A DNA stretch of 7,186 bases from Desulfobulbus sp. (GTDB lineage Bacteria; Desulfobacterota; Desulfobulbia; Desulfobulbales; Desulfobulbaceae). The notes beneath the pieces are model-generated. The model was given only the letters and a program-made list of their open reading frames with translations. It was not told where the DNA came from and ran no database searches. The translations under genes and the position numbers were made by a program. Of the stretch, positions 1 through 5,940 are shown piece by piece (position 1 is the first letter of the stretch; each line of letters opens with the position of its first letter). The stretch is from contig DRKH01000244.1 in the NCBI GenBank assembly GCA_011051825.1, positions 1 to 7,186 on the forward strand. The letters are read 5' to 3'.

Positions 1-10
1 GGTTGCATCA

Positions 11-93
11 CGTAGGAGCCCGCCCCTGCGGGCGATTGTCGGCAGAAATATCAATATGACGCATAATTATCGCCCGCGGGGCGGGCTCCTACG
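11..93. repeat. REPIN-like pair of inverted REP hairpins
   Basis: Two arms, 11-36 and 69-93, are reverse complements of each other except for one missing base in the second arm. Each arm begins or ends with the same CGTAGGAG head and holds its own hairpin. In the first, GCCCGC (18-23) pairs with GCGGGC (28-33) across a four-base loop. In the second, GCCCGC (72-77) pairs with GCGGGC (81-86) across a three-base loop. The arms flank an AT-rich centre of 32 bases. A short conserved head joined to a GC-rich hairpin, occurring as an inverted pair in an intergenic gap, is the known architecture of REP doublets (REPINs). These are mobilised in trans by RAYT (TnpA_REP) transposases. It lies downstream of the glutamate synthase operon, where such elements often stabilise or end transcripts. 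No T-tract follows on the minus strand, so it is not a classic intrinsic terminator. No RAYT gene lies in this window. Confidence 0.72.
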
Positions 94-145
94 GTATTGT
101 TATCCCCTGATATTATAGATAATTTGTGTTAGCTTGACGGCTATG

Positions 146-170
146 CCCTAATCCCTAACCCCTAATCCCT
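146..170 (-). repeat. TTAGGG-like heptamer repeat, possible G-quadruplex
   Basis: On the plus strand the unit CCCTAAT/C repeats about three and a half times with a 7-bp period. Read in the direction of the upstream operon, this gives four G-runs (169-167, 162-159, 155-153 and 148-146) separated by loops of 4, 3 and 4 bases. That fits the usual G3+N1-7 definition of an intramolecular G-quadruplex. The repeat starts directly after two consecutive in-frame TAG stop codons (174-172 and 171-169, the second overlapping it), so it would lie at the very start of the operon's 3' untranslated region. A role in RNA 3'-end formation or stability is inference. It may also simply be a dispersed low-complexity repeat. 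Confidence 0.6.
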
Positions 171-171
171 A

Positions 172-2535
172 CTAAAAGGGTTGCATGGTCCAGATACCAC
201 AGGGGCAGGTATCGGCACAGAAACCACAGGCTATACACTTGTTGTCATCGGAAACGTACTCATAATTGACTCCGTCTATTTCGTCGGCAACCAGCTCACG
301 CCTGGAAATCGCATGGGTCGGACAGATGGTCTCACAAAGATGGCAGTCACGACAGGAACCGCAGCTTAAGCACCGTGCCGCCTGATGATTCTCGGTATCA
401 CCTTTTTCCTCTGCCGGATCATAATGGGCAAAGGTCAGGGCCTCGTACTTGATCAGTTCCTTGGCAAAGGGCTTCCACTCCTCACCTTTTAAGGTCGCCG
501 CGATATACTCACCGGTTCGCTTGCCTGCGCCAAGGGCATTGGTTGCAAGCCCCGGCCTTTCCACGTCTCCGACCGCCAGAATCTTGGGATCGCTGGTTCT
601 CCCGGTTTCGTCGGTCTTGATCCATGAACCACCGGCCACATTGACGACCTCCACCGACTCCGGCAGGAATGGCATTCTGGGCACATCACCGATGGAGATG
701 ATCACGGTCTGGGCCGGTATCAACTCACCGGAATCGGTGACCAGCCCCTCGGCGGTTACCCGTTCCGTCATCACCGGCCATTTAAAGGTCGCCCCCAGGG
801 CCTCGGCAGCATCACGCTCCTTACCAAATGCCAGCGGTTTCTGGATATCAACCATGGTGACCTGCTCCGCACCCAGGCGATAACATTCGGCAGCCACATC
901 ACACCCGACGTTGCCGGCCCCGATGATCACCACCTGCTTACCGGTTTTCATGGGAGAATCGCTCTTGGCCGCCTTAAGATAGTCAAGGGCGGGAATAACC
1001 AGATCATGACCGGGGAAAGGAATAGTCTTCGGCTGATGGGTGCCGACCCCAATGACGACAAAGTCATATTCCTCTTTCAGTTCCTCGACCTTTTCCCTGG
1101 TCATGGAGACACCGAAATGGACCGTTATGTTGTCCTCTTTCAAAAATCGCTCGATCTCCACATCCCAGACAGCCTTGGATAACCGCTCCCAGGGAATGGT
1201 CTGGGCCAGTTTACCGCCCAGCTGATGCTCTTTTTCAAAGATATGGGCCTCTATGCCGTTCAGCGCCAGATGCCAGGCCGTGGCCATCCCGGCCGGACCG
1301 CCGCCGATAATCGCCACCTTCTTGCCAATGGACGGCAGCGGTTTTGGTGGTTCAGCCGTCCTAACGGCCTTGCCGAGCACCTGAACGTCAATGGAATAAT
1401 CGACCTTTTTACGGGAACAGTTCTGGATACAGAGGTTCGGGCAGATGGTTCCACAGACCGAGGCCGGAAACGGGGTGTAACGAAGCAGCATCTCGTAGGC
1501 TTCTTCGGTTTTTCCTTCACGGATCAGCCGCAGACGGTCAATGGTGGGGATATGCATGGGACAGTAATAGGTACACGGTGCCGCTGAGCTCCGGTTGGCC
1601 CAGAAGGGTTTACGACGCCGGAATTCACCCGATTCAATCACTCCGATAACGGACCGTTCAAGACCGGGTGCCAGATCACGCAGTGGATCGCCGCCGCCAA
1701 AACCCTGGCTCCACACCCGCCGGGAAAACTCGGCCATGGGCATGGGACCGGAAAACATCAATGCCCGTTCCTGCGGGGTGATGGCCGTCAGCAGGTTCCA
1801 GTCCTCGCGTACCGATAAGGTTTCCAGCAGTTCCGGCCGTTTGATAGCCTCAAGATAGCCGGGTAGTTTCTCAATAAGCCACTGCCACTCCTTGTCGTCA
1901 GGCTTGGTCAGCTTGGCATTGGTACGGGAATAGGAGTCATCGGTTGCACCGCGAAAATATATCTGACCGCCGACCATGCCGACACAGGGCCGATAGCCGA
2001 GCACGTTGTCCGGATTCTTCGCCTCCACCCCGCAGACAATACCGATTCCGCCGCAGTTAAACTCGGCAAAGGTGTCTCCCACCGACCCCAGAACCCACAT
2101 CTCCGGTTTTTCATATTCCGGGTTCCACTTGGTCATGGTCAGACCACGGGATCCGATAGAGCCGCCGATCATCACCCGACCACCGGCCATGGCATTACAG
2201 GCCCCGTTGGTGGCATTGCCACGGACAATAATATCAGCCCCGATGTTCAGATAGCCGACATCATCGGAGGCCGCACCTTCACAGATAATAGTTGCCCCGA
2301 TCTGGCCCATACAGCCAAGACGCTGGCCGGCCGGCCCTTGAACCCGAATGGTCACCGGATGGCTTTCCGTGCCCAGGCGCAAACCGATATTATGTTGGCC
2401 AAAAGATTCAAGGATCAGTTCATCCGCCGCAGCCGCAGCGCCACGGACCTCTTCCTCAAAGATCTTGGAGGTCAGTCGCCGTCCGTTTTCATCTTTACCG
2501 CGAACTGTTACAATCTTCCGCTCTTGTGTACTCAT
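172..2535 (-). CDS. gltD: Glutamate synthase GXGXG domain fused to GltD-type oxidoreductase and ferredoxin
   Basis: This 787-residue protein is the electron-input part of a split glutamate synthase, acting in the cytoplasm with the two upstream products. Residues ~1-270 form the GXGXG beta-helix domain, with repeated Gly-rich turns such as NIGADIIVRG and GGRVMIGGSIG; this is normally the C-terminal domain of large GltB. Residues ~310-400 carry the N-terminal cysteines of GltD-like proteins (C321, C325, C361, C365, C369, C373), which in the family bind two [4Fe-4S] clusters. FAD binding is shown by GGGPAG (411-416) and AVGDVE (654-659), and NAD(P) binding by GAGNVG (539-544). D563 at the end of the next strand suggests NADH rather than NADPH. 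Residues ~720-787 form a ferredoxin domain (C728-x2-C731-x2-C734-x3-C738-P and C767-x2-C770-x2-C773-x3-C777-P), preceded by extra C722 and C725. The ATG at 2535 has no clear Shine-Dalgarno, but it gives a natural N terminus. The gene follows the synthase subunit after 93 bases. The fusion order is seen directly; the electron donor is inferred. Confidence 0.9.
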   Translation of the reverse strand: MSTQERKIVTVRGKDENGRRLTSKIFEEEVRGAAAAADELILESFGQHNIGLRLGTESHPVTIRVQGPAGQRLGCMGQIGATIICEGAASDDVGYLNIGADIIVRGNATNGACNAMAGGRVMIGGSIGSRGLTMTKWNPEYEKPEMWVLGSVGDTFAEFNCGGIGIVCGVEAKNPDNVLGYRPCVGMVGGQIYFRGATDDSYSRTNAKLTKPDDKEWQWLIEKLPGYLEAIKRPELLETLSVREDWNLLTAITPQERALMFSGPMPMAEFSRRVWSQGFGGGDPLRDLAPGLERSVIGVIESGEFRRRKPFWANRSSAAPCTYYCPMHIPTIDRLRLIREGKTEEAYEMLLRYTPFPASVCGTICPNLCIQNCSRKKVDYSIDVQVLGKAVRTAEPPKPLPSIGKKVAIIGGGPAGMATAWHLALNGIEAHIFEKEHQLGGKLAQTIPWERLSKAVWDVEIERFLKEDNITVHFGVSMTREKVEELKEEYDFVVIGVGTHQPKTIPFPGHDLVIPALDYLKAAKSDSPMKTGKQVVIIGAGNVGCDVAAECYRLGAEQVTMVDIQKPLAFGKERDAAEALGATFKWPVMTERVTAEGLVTDSGELIPAQTVIISIGDVPRMPFLPESVEVVNVAGGSWIKTDETGRTSDPKILAVGDVERPGLATNALGAGKRTGEYIAATLKGEEWKPFAKELIKYEALTFAHYDPAEEKGDTENHQAARCLSCGSCRDCHLCETICPTHAISRRELVADEIDGVNYEYVSDDNKCIACGFCADTCPCGIWTMQPF

Positions 2536-2561
2536 GTCAGCTATCAGTCGTGTATAAGTTA

Positions 2562-2597
2562 ACCACGCTTCTCCGTTCAGAGGTACGCCTGCGTGGT
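2562..2597 (-). other. Intercistronic hairpin in the gltB-gltD gap
   Basis: The 93-base gap between the synthase subunit and the oxidoreductase holds the inverted repeat ACCACGC (2562-2568) and GCGTGGT (2591-2597), with a 22-base loop. The loop can add a short CTC/GAG pairing. No T-tract follows on the minus strand, so it is not an intrinsic terminator. The next start codon lacks a recognisable Shine-Dalgarno. The hairpin could therefore mark an RNA-processing or translational control point that sets subunit ratio. That role is inference, and a 7-bp stem can arise by chance. Confidence 0.3.
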
Positions 2598-2628
2598 GGA
2601 AAAACCATGGTTGCCGATCTGTTGGTGA

Positions 2629-4269
2629 TCAGCAGATATATTTAATTTTCAAACGCTCGGCGGCATCGGCATCATCAATGCCCAGGGCATCGGACATGCC
2701 GATGGGCAGACTCTGTGACCGTCCCAGCGGAGCCATGATCTTTTTCATCTCCGTACGAATCGCCATGAAGGTATCGGCCACCCGCTGGGCCACATCATCA
2801 GGATCCAGACGCCGGAACAGTTTCGGATTCTGCGAAGTAATGCCCTTGGGACAGATACCGACGTTACAGACATTACAACGGCCTTTTTCATTGCCCAGGC
2901 ATCCGGCACAGGACTGCATGATATATTTGCCGATATGGACGCCTGAGGCACCAAGCATAATCAATGCCAGCCCGTTCTGGGTCACGTTTCCGTTCTTGCC
3001 CACGCCACCGGCGGCAAAGAGCGGGATTTCGTTCTGGCGGCCCTGTGCCACCAGATCCAGGTAACACTCACGCAGGTTGGAGGCGATGGGATGACCGGTC
3101 GCATCCATGGAGACGTTGTAGGCCGCACCGGTTCCGCCGTCGATACCGTCAATGAGCAGTGCTCCGGCATAGGGATTACGGACCAGATTGTTAAGTACGG
3201 ACTTGGCCGAGGTCGAGCCGGAAATCTTCGGATAAACCGGAACCCGGAAGCCGAACGCCATCGACAGGGTCTGGATCATCTTCATGACACTCTCCTCAAT
3301 GGAATAGAGCGTCTGATGGACCGGAGGCGACGGCAGGTCAACCCCTTCGGGCACACCACGCAGGCGGGCGATCAGCTTGGAAACCTTGAACCACATCAGC
3401 AGTCCGCCGTCACCGGGTTTGGCCCCCTGGCCGTATTTGATCTCGATCGCCGCCGGATCGCACTGCATCTCGGGGATGGCCCGGATAATCTCGTCCCAGC
3501 CGAAATAGCCGGATGCAATCTGGAGAATGATGTATTTCAGGAACGGGCTCTTGAGGACCCAGGGCGGACAGCCCCCCTCACCGGTTGCCATGACCACCGG
3601 AATACCGAGGACCTCATTGCAGTAGGCAACGCCCTGGAGCAGGCCCAGCCACATATTGGGCGAAAGCGCCCCAAAGGACATGGAACCGATCACAAAGGGA
3701 AAAATCTCGCGGGTGGGCGGGATCCATTCCCCGGCGGCCTTACGGCGCAGATACTCCTCGGGCGGCAGAACCCGGCCGAGAATGGTATTGGTATTAAACT
3801 CATGCCGTCCGGCATCAAGGGCCGGATCGGTAAGCATGGAAATCCGATTAAAGGCTATGCGATCAAGAATAGTTGCCCCGGTTTTATTCCGCCGACCGCC
3901 CCGCTTCGGCGCCTCGCCCTTCTGATTGTTATGAAACACGGTCCGGTGTTCATTGGGATTGGGCACCGGTCCAATGGCCTCATTGGGGCAGACCGAAGAA
4001 CACATTCCACAGCCGATACATTTTTTATCTATGGCCGTATGCTGGCGGATACCGACAAAATGCCGGTACTCATTGCCCCGCTTCTTACGCAGCACATCGA
4101 GTTTAGGCACCCGCTGGCGACGATAGGTCAGATAAATGGCATTGACCGGGCAGACGGCGGTGCACTGGCCGCAGAGGGTACAACGATCCTCACGGTGCTG
4201 GATAATCCAGGGCAGGTCGCTGTAGGTTAAGCTGCTTGGGGTAGTGTAAACGGATCGAACTGAGTCCAT
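2629..4269 (-). CDS. gltB: Glutamate synthase FMN-binding synthase subunit with N-terminal ferredoxin domain
   Basis: This 546-residue protein is the catalytic core of a split, archaeal-type glutamate synthase. It makes glutamate from 2-oxoglutarate and ammonia on FMN. Residues 30-40 (C30-x2-C33-x2-C36-x3-C40-P) and 84-94 (C84-x2-C87-x2-C90-x3-C94-P) are two [4Fe-4S] ferredoxin motifs. The synthase barrel follows from ~130. It shows SMSFGALS (196-203), TGEGG (229-233), IKYGQGAKPGDGG (277-289), SPPVHQTLYSIEE (314-326), DGIDGGTGA (374-382) and AAGGVGKNG (419-427), all close to the GltB central domain. Near the end lies a cysteine cluster, C454-x2-C457-x7-C465-x2-C468-x4-C473-P, in place of the canonical C-x5-C-x4-C [3Fe-4S] motif. 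Neither the amidotransferase nor the GXGXG domain is present; both are encoded next door. The ATG lies inside the end of the upstream gene (43 bases shared) and has an AAGGA-type Shine-Dalgarno. No other good start exists upstream of the first ferredoxin motif. Confidence 0.93.
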   Translation of the reverse strand: MDSVRSVYTTPSSLTYSDLPWIIQHREDRCTLCGQCTAVCPVNAIYLTYRRQRVPKLDVLRKKRGNEYRHFVGIRQHTAIDKKCIGCGMCSSVCPNEAIGPVPNPNEHRTVFHNNQKGEAPKRGGRRNKTGATILDRIAFNRISMLTDPALDAGRHEFNTNTILGRVLPPEEYLRRKAAGEWIPPTREIFPFVIGSMSFGALSPNMWLGLLQGVAYCNEVLGIPVVMATGEGGCPPWVLKSPFLKYIILQIASGYFGWDEIIRAIPEMQCDPAAIEIKYGQGAKPGDGGLLMWFKVSKLIARLRGVPEGVDLPSPPVHQTLYSIEESVMKMIQTLSMAFGFRVPVYPKISGSTSAKSVLNNLVRNPYAGALLIDGIDGGTGAAYNVSMDATGHPIASNLRECYLDLVAQGRQNEIPLFAAGGVGKNGNVTQNGLALIMLGASGVHIGKYIMQSCAGCLGNEKGRCNVCNVGICPKGITSQNPKLFRRLDPDDVAQRVADTFMAIRTEMKKIMAPLGRSQSLPIGMSDALGIDDADAAERLKIKYIC

Positions 4270-5363
4270 ATCAAAAGTTCCTTACGATCTGGAGGAATAA
4301 TAATTGTATGTTCACGCATGGGCTGGAAGTCCAGGGCCGGATCACGATCCGGAACCAGGGCCTGCACCCCGCACATTTCAGAGGCAATTGCCCAGGTACC
4401 GGGCTTGCCGCCGACCGTGGCGGGACGCAGTTTCTTGGCATCCATCACCAGCATACAGGATTCATCGGGCAGGGTGCCGATAACGGCATTGGGACCGTCG
4501 ATAATAAGTCTGCGGCAGGCCGTCCGCAACCCTTTGAGAAACTCGCCCTGGGGATGGACATCCAGTTCTTCGTTTTTCAGCGGGGTAATGACATGTTTGT
4601 AGGCCTGCAGGGGCAGTTTCAATTTTCTGGTTACATAGTGGAGAATATGAGTGAACACCTCGGAGTCACTCTGGTAGCCGGTGTAGCCGGGAATATTTTT
4701 TCCCTCCAGCCATTCCTTGATCGGAATAAAGGCGGTATTTTCGCCATTGGTCATGGTCGAGATGCCCTGGATGAAAAACGGGTGACAGGCATAGAGGTTG
4801 ATGCCGTAATTGGTGTTCTGTCGTCCCTGGGCCATGACCACCCGGGCGGTGATCCGGTTATCGCTGAGCGACAGGGCGTCACCGATTTCAAGGGGCCAGC
4901 CGACTTCTTTGATCATCACCACGTCGGACCAGAAAGAGAAGACCGTCAGGTCGCCACCGTGTTCCTCACCATCCCGGCGCAGAAAAAGCCGGGTCTGCAT
5001 CAGGTGCTCTTCCAGCGCAGCTTCGTCCATACCGACGGGTTTTTTGAAAACCCGGACAATATATTTATGACGGTCCCTGGCTTCAATGAGCTCGGGGTGT
5101 ACCTTGAATTCATGGTCATACTTCTGGACAAAACCACGGGTCTCCATGTACCCGTTGAGCCTGGACAGGGCCGCCTCCGTATGGGCTATGCCGGAAAGAA
5201 TAACCTGATTTTCCTTCTCATAGTTGAAGTCCGCAAACTGAACTCCGCGCAGCAGAAGGCCGAGGCCGCTGCCGTCATACCCTTCCTGCATGGCCTCCAT
5301 GGCCTCAAGAACCTCATACGGGGAGAAGGGCGTACTTGAAGTTTTTAACGCTAAACGACACAT
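4227..5363 (-). CDS. Glutamate synthase glutamine amidotransferase subunit (class II)
   Basis: This 378-residue protein corresponds to the N-terminal glutaminase domain of large GltB, here a separate polypeptide. It releases ammonia from glutamine for the synthase subunit encoded next. Cys2, directly after the initiator Met (MCRLALK), is the expected Ntn nucleophile once Met is removed. Other class II amidotransferase marks are GYDGSGLG (28-35), ACHPF (192-196), TNGEN (205-209) and the SDSE signature (232-235). There is no signal peptide or membrane segment, so it is cytoplasmic. An AGGAGT Shine-Dalgarno (5374-5369) fixes the ATG at 5363, and the Cys2 requirement independently confirms it. 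It is the first gene of the three-gene operon and overlaps the next start by 43 bases, which suggests translational coupling. Domain identity is strong. The pairing with glutamate synthase, rather than another amidotransferase, rests mainly on gene order. Confidence 0.9.
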   Translation of the reverse strand: MCRLALKTSSTPFSPYEVLEAMEAMQEGYDGSGLGLLLRGVQFADFNYEKENQVILSGIAHTEAALSRLNGYMETRGFVQKYDHEFKVHPELIEARDRHKYIVRVFKKPVGMDEAALEEHLMQTRLFLRRDGEEHGGDLTVFSFWSDVVMIKEVGWPLEIGDALSLSDNRITARVVMAQGRQNTNYGINLYACHPFFIQGISTMTNGENTAFIPIKEWLEGKNIPGYTGYQSDSEVFTHILHYVTRKLKLPLQAYKHVITPLKNEELDVHPQGEFLKGLRTACRRLIIDGPNAVIGTLPDESCMLVMDAKKLRPATVGGKPGTWAIASEMCGVQALVPDRDPALDFQPMREHTIIIPPDRKELLIWTQFDPFTLPQAA

Positions 5364-5496
5364 GGATTACTCCTGAAAGTCATTGCTGATCCCGAGAGTT
5401 CAAGACAGACACCGCCCTGAACCAGCTCGAAACATTGGAAAACAGATAGGCATTCACCAGCACCTCATCTTCGTCCACTTCGAAGTCTCCTTCCTC

Positions 5497-5568
5497 GCTT
5501 ACCCGGAGTCTCGCAGGCTCGCTTACCCGGAGTCTCGCAGGCTCGCTTACCTGGACTTCTCAAAGAGC
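5497..5568. repeat. 24-bp tandem repeat, three units
   Basis: Units at 5497-5520 and 5521-5544 are identical, each beginning GCTTACCCGG. The third, 5545-5568, begins GCTTACCTGG and then diverges. Sequence before 5497 (around 5480-5496) contains AGTCTC again and may be an older decayed unit. The period is a multiple of three, so one minus-strand frame stays open through it, but no start codon supports translation. The repeat lies in the leader of the glt operon and shares its CGCTTACC start with the arm of the adjacent palindrome. It is best read as a dispersed intergenic repeat family; function unknown. Confidence 0.8.
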
Positions 5569-5606
5569 AGTAGAGCTTCAAAAGTCCAAAAATAAACAGG
5601 TAAGCG
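5544..5606. repeat. Long imperfect palindrome next to the tandem repeat
   Basis: CGCTTACCTG (5544-5553) is the perfect inverse complement of CAGGTAAGCG (5597-5606). Inside it, GGACTT (5553-5558) pairs with AAGTCC (5582-5587), and AGC (5566-5568) can pair with GCT (5575-5577). The result is one long, bulged hairpin of about 63 bases. It has no T-tract on either side, so it is not a terminator. The left arm is also the start of the third 24-bp tandem unit, so the tandem copies look like partial duplications of one end of this element. A non-autonomous (MITE- or REP-like) origin is possible, but no target duplication is evident. Confidence 0.6.
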
Positions 5607-5754
5607 TAGACGCCGAATAAAGGCATTGGTAAACACTTACAGACCAGAGGTTCCCGTAAACTTGTCGTCTCGGCGAACGGTTACGAAAACAACACATACT
5701 CGAACGTATTTCACACAAAGCAGCGAAGACGTTAAAAATCCGCCTGCGACAATC

Positions 5755-5783
5755 TTTATGAAAAATATGGAGCGGAATGTCAA
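5755..5783 (-). promoter_or_regulatory. Predicted sigma-70 promoter of the glt operon
   Basis: Reading the minus strand, a perfect -35 box TTGACA (5783-5778) is followed by a 17-base AT-rich spacer and a -10 box CATAAA (5760-5755, 4 of 6 consensus bases). Transcription would start near 5748, giving a leader of about 385 bases before the amidotransferase ATG. It lies just downstream of the two terminator hairpins that close the Tat genes, which is the expected place for an independent glt promoter. Confidence 0.45.
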
Positions 5784-5804
5784 GACTGCAGACGGGACGA
5801 ATAC

Positions 5805-5838
5805 AAAAAAAGTTCCCTTGTGTCAAGGAGAAAGGAAC
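5805..5838 (-). terminator. Second terminator-like hairpin after the Tat genes
   Basis: On the minus strand, GTTC (5838-5835) and CCTTG (5828-5824) pair with CAAGG (5820-5816) and GAAC (5815-5812). There is a three-base loop and a six-base bulge on the left side, and a run of seven T follows (5811-5805). It could act as a back-up intrinsic terminator for the Tat transcript. The same stretch contains a TTGACA (5826-5821) with a poor -10 (TATTCG, 17 bases away), so an alternative promoter role cannot be excluded. Confidence 0.45.
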
Positions 5839-5878
5839 GCCGGATTCCGGGGCAGGATGGGAACGGCAGAAAAGCGTT

Positions 5879-5918
5879 AAAAAAAAATCCGGATCACAGA
5901 AAAACCTGCGTCCGGATT
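5879..5918 (-). terminator. Intrinsic terminator of the tatA genes
   Basis: On the minus strand, AATCCGGA (5918-5911) pairs perfectly with TCCGGATT (5893-5886) across a 17-base loop and runs into a T-tract at 5887-5879. It begins 22 bases after the stop of the second tatA gene. The long loop is slightly unusual, but the stem plus U-tract is a standard Rho-independent signal. Confidence 0.75.
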
Positions 5919-5940
5919 CATGCACCTGTCTGAGTCGGGC

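Larger units (their letters stand above)
5364..5754 (-). other. Long untranslated leader of the glt operon
   Basis: No convincing gene lies between the predicted promoter and the amidotransferase start. The leader holds the 24-bp tandem repeat and the long palindrome listed separately, plus AT-rich unique sequence. A minus-strand open frame that ends at a TGA at 5382-5384 reads through the tandem repeat as VSEPARLR units. It has no ATG and no Shine-Dalgarno, so I do not call it a gene. I see no recognisable riboswitch, T-box or sigma-54 (GG-N10-GC) promoter, although nitrogen control would be expected for this operon. The leader length depends on the promoter prediction. Confidence 0.45.

Noticed and set aside
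112..117. Perfect TATAAT on the minus strand in the tail region
   Set aside because: No acceptable -35 box lies 16-18 bases upstream and no gene follows within the window. It is a chance hit in AT-rich sequence.
146..170. True telomere or linear replicon end
   Set aside because: Only three and a half heptamers are present, with REPIN sequence beyond them, in the middle of an ordinary bacterial gene neighbourhood.
3091..4230. Plus-strand open frame of 379 codons
   Set aside because: It lies antisense to the synthase subunit, whose motifs are unmistakable. The translation has no recognisable domain, and long antisense frames are common opposite GC-rich genes.
4308..5339. Plus-strand open frame of 343 codons
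   Set aside because: It is the antisense shadow of the amidotransferase gene, which has a good Shine-Dalgarno and the required Cys2. The shadow shows no family features.
5382..5568. Minus-strand open frame reading VSEPARLR repeats, then an acidic stretch, ending before the amidotransferase
   Set aside because: It has no ATG, only an internal GTG without a Shine-Dalgarno, and no family I recognise. It could be a decayed gene end, but the evidence is too thin to call a pseudogene.
5497..5568. Possible CRISPR array
   Set aside because: The 24-bp units are directly adjacent with no spacers, only two are exact, and no cas gene is nearby.
5383..5595. Plus-strand 70-codon frame with LAYPESRR repeats
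   Set aside because: The peptide repeat is just the 24-bp DNA repeat read in a frame that happens to stay open. There is no ribosome site and no plausible protein context.
5578..5925. Minus-strand open frame of 115 codons in the tatA-glt gap
   Set aside because: Its start lies just before and within the tatA terminator, it has no Shine-Dalgarno, and it spans a second terminator-like hairpin and the predicted glt promoter. The Cys/Phe/Arg-rich product looks like random translation.
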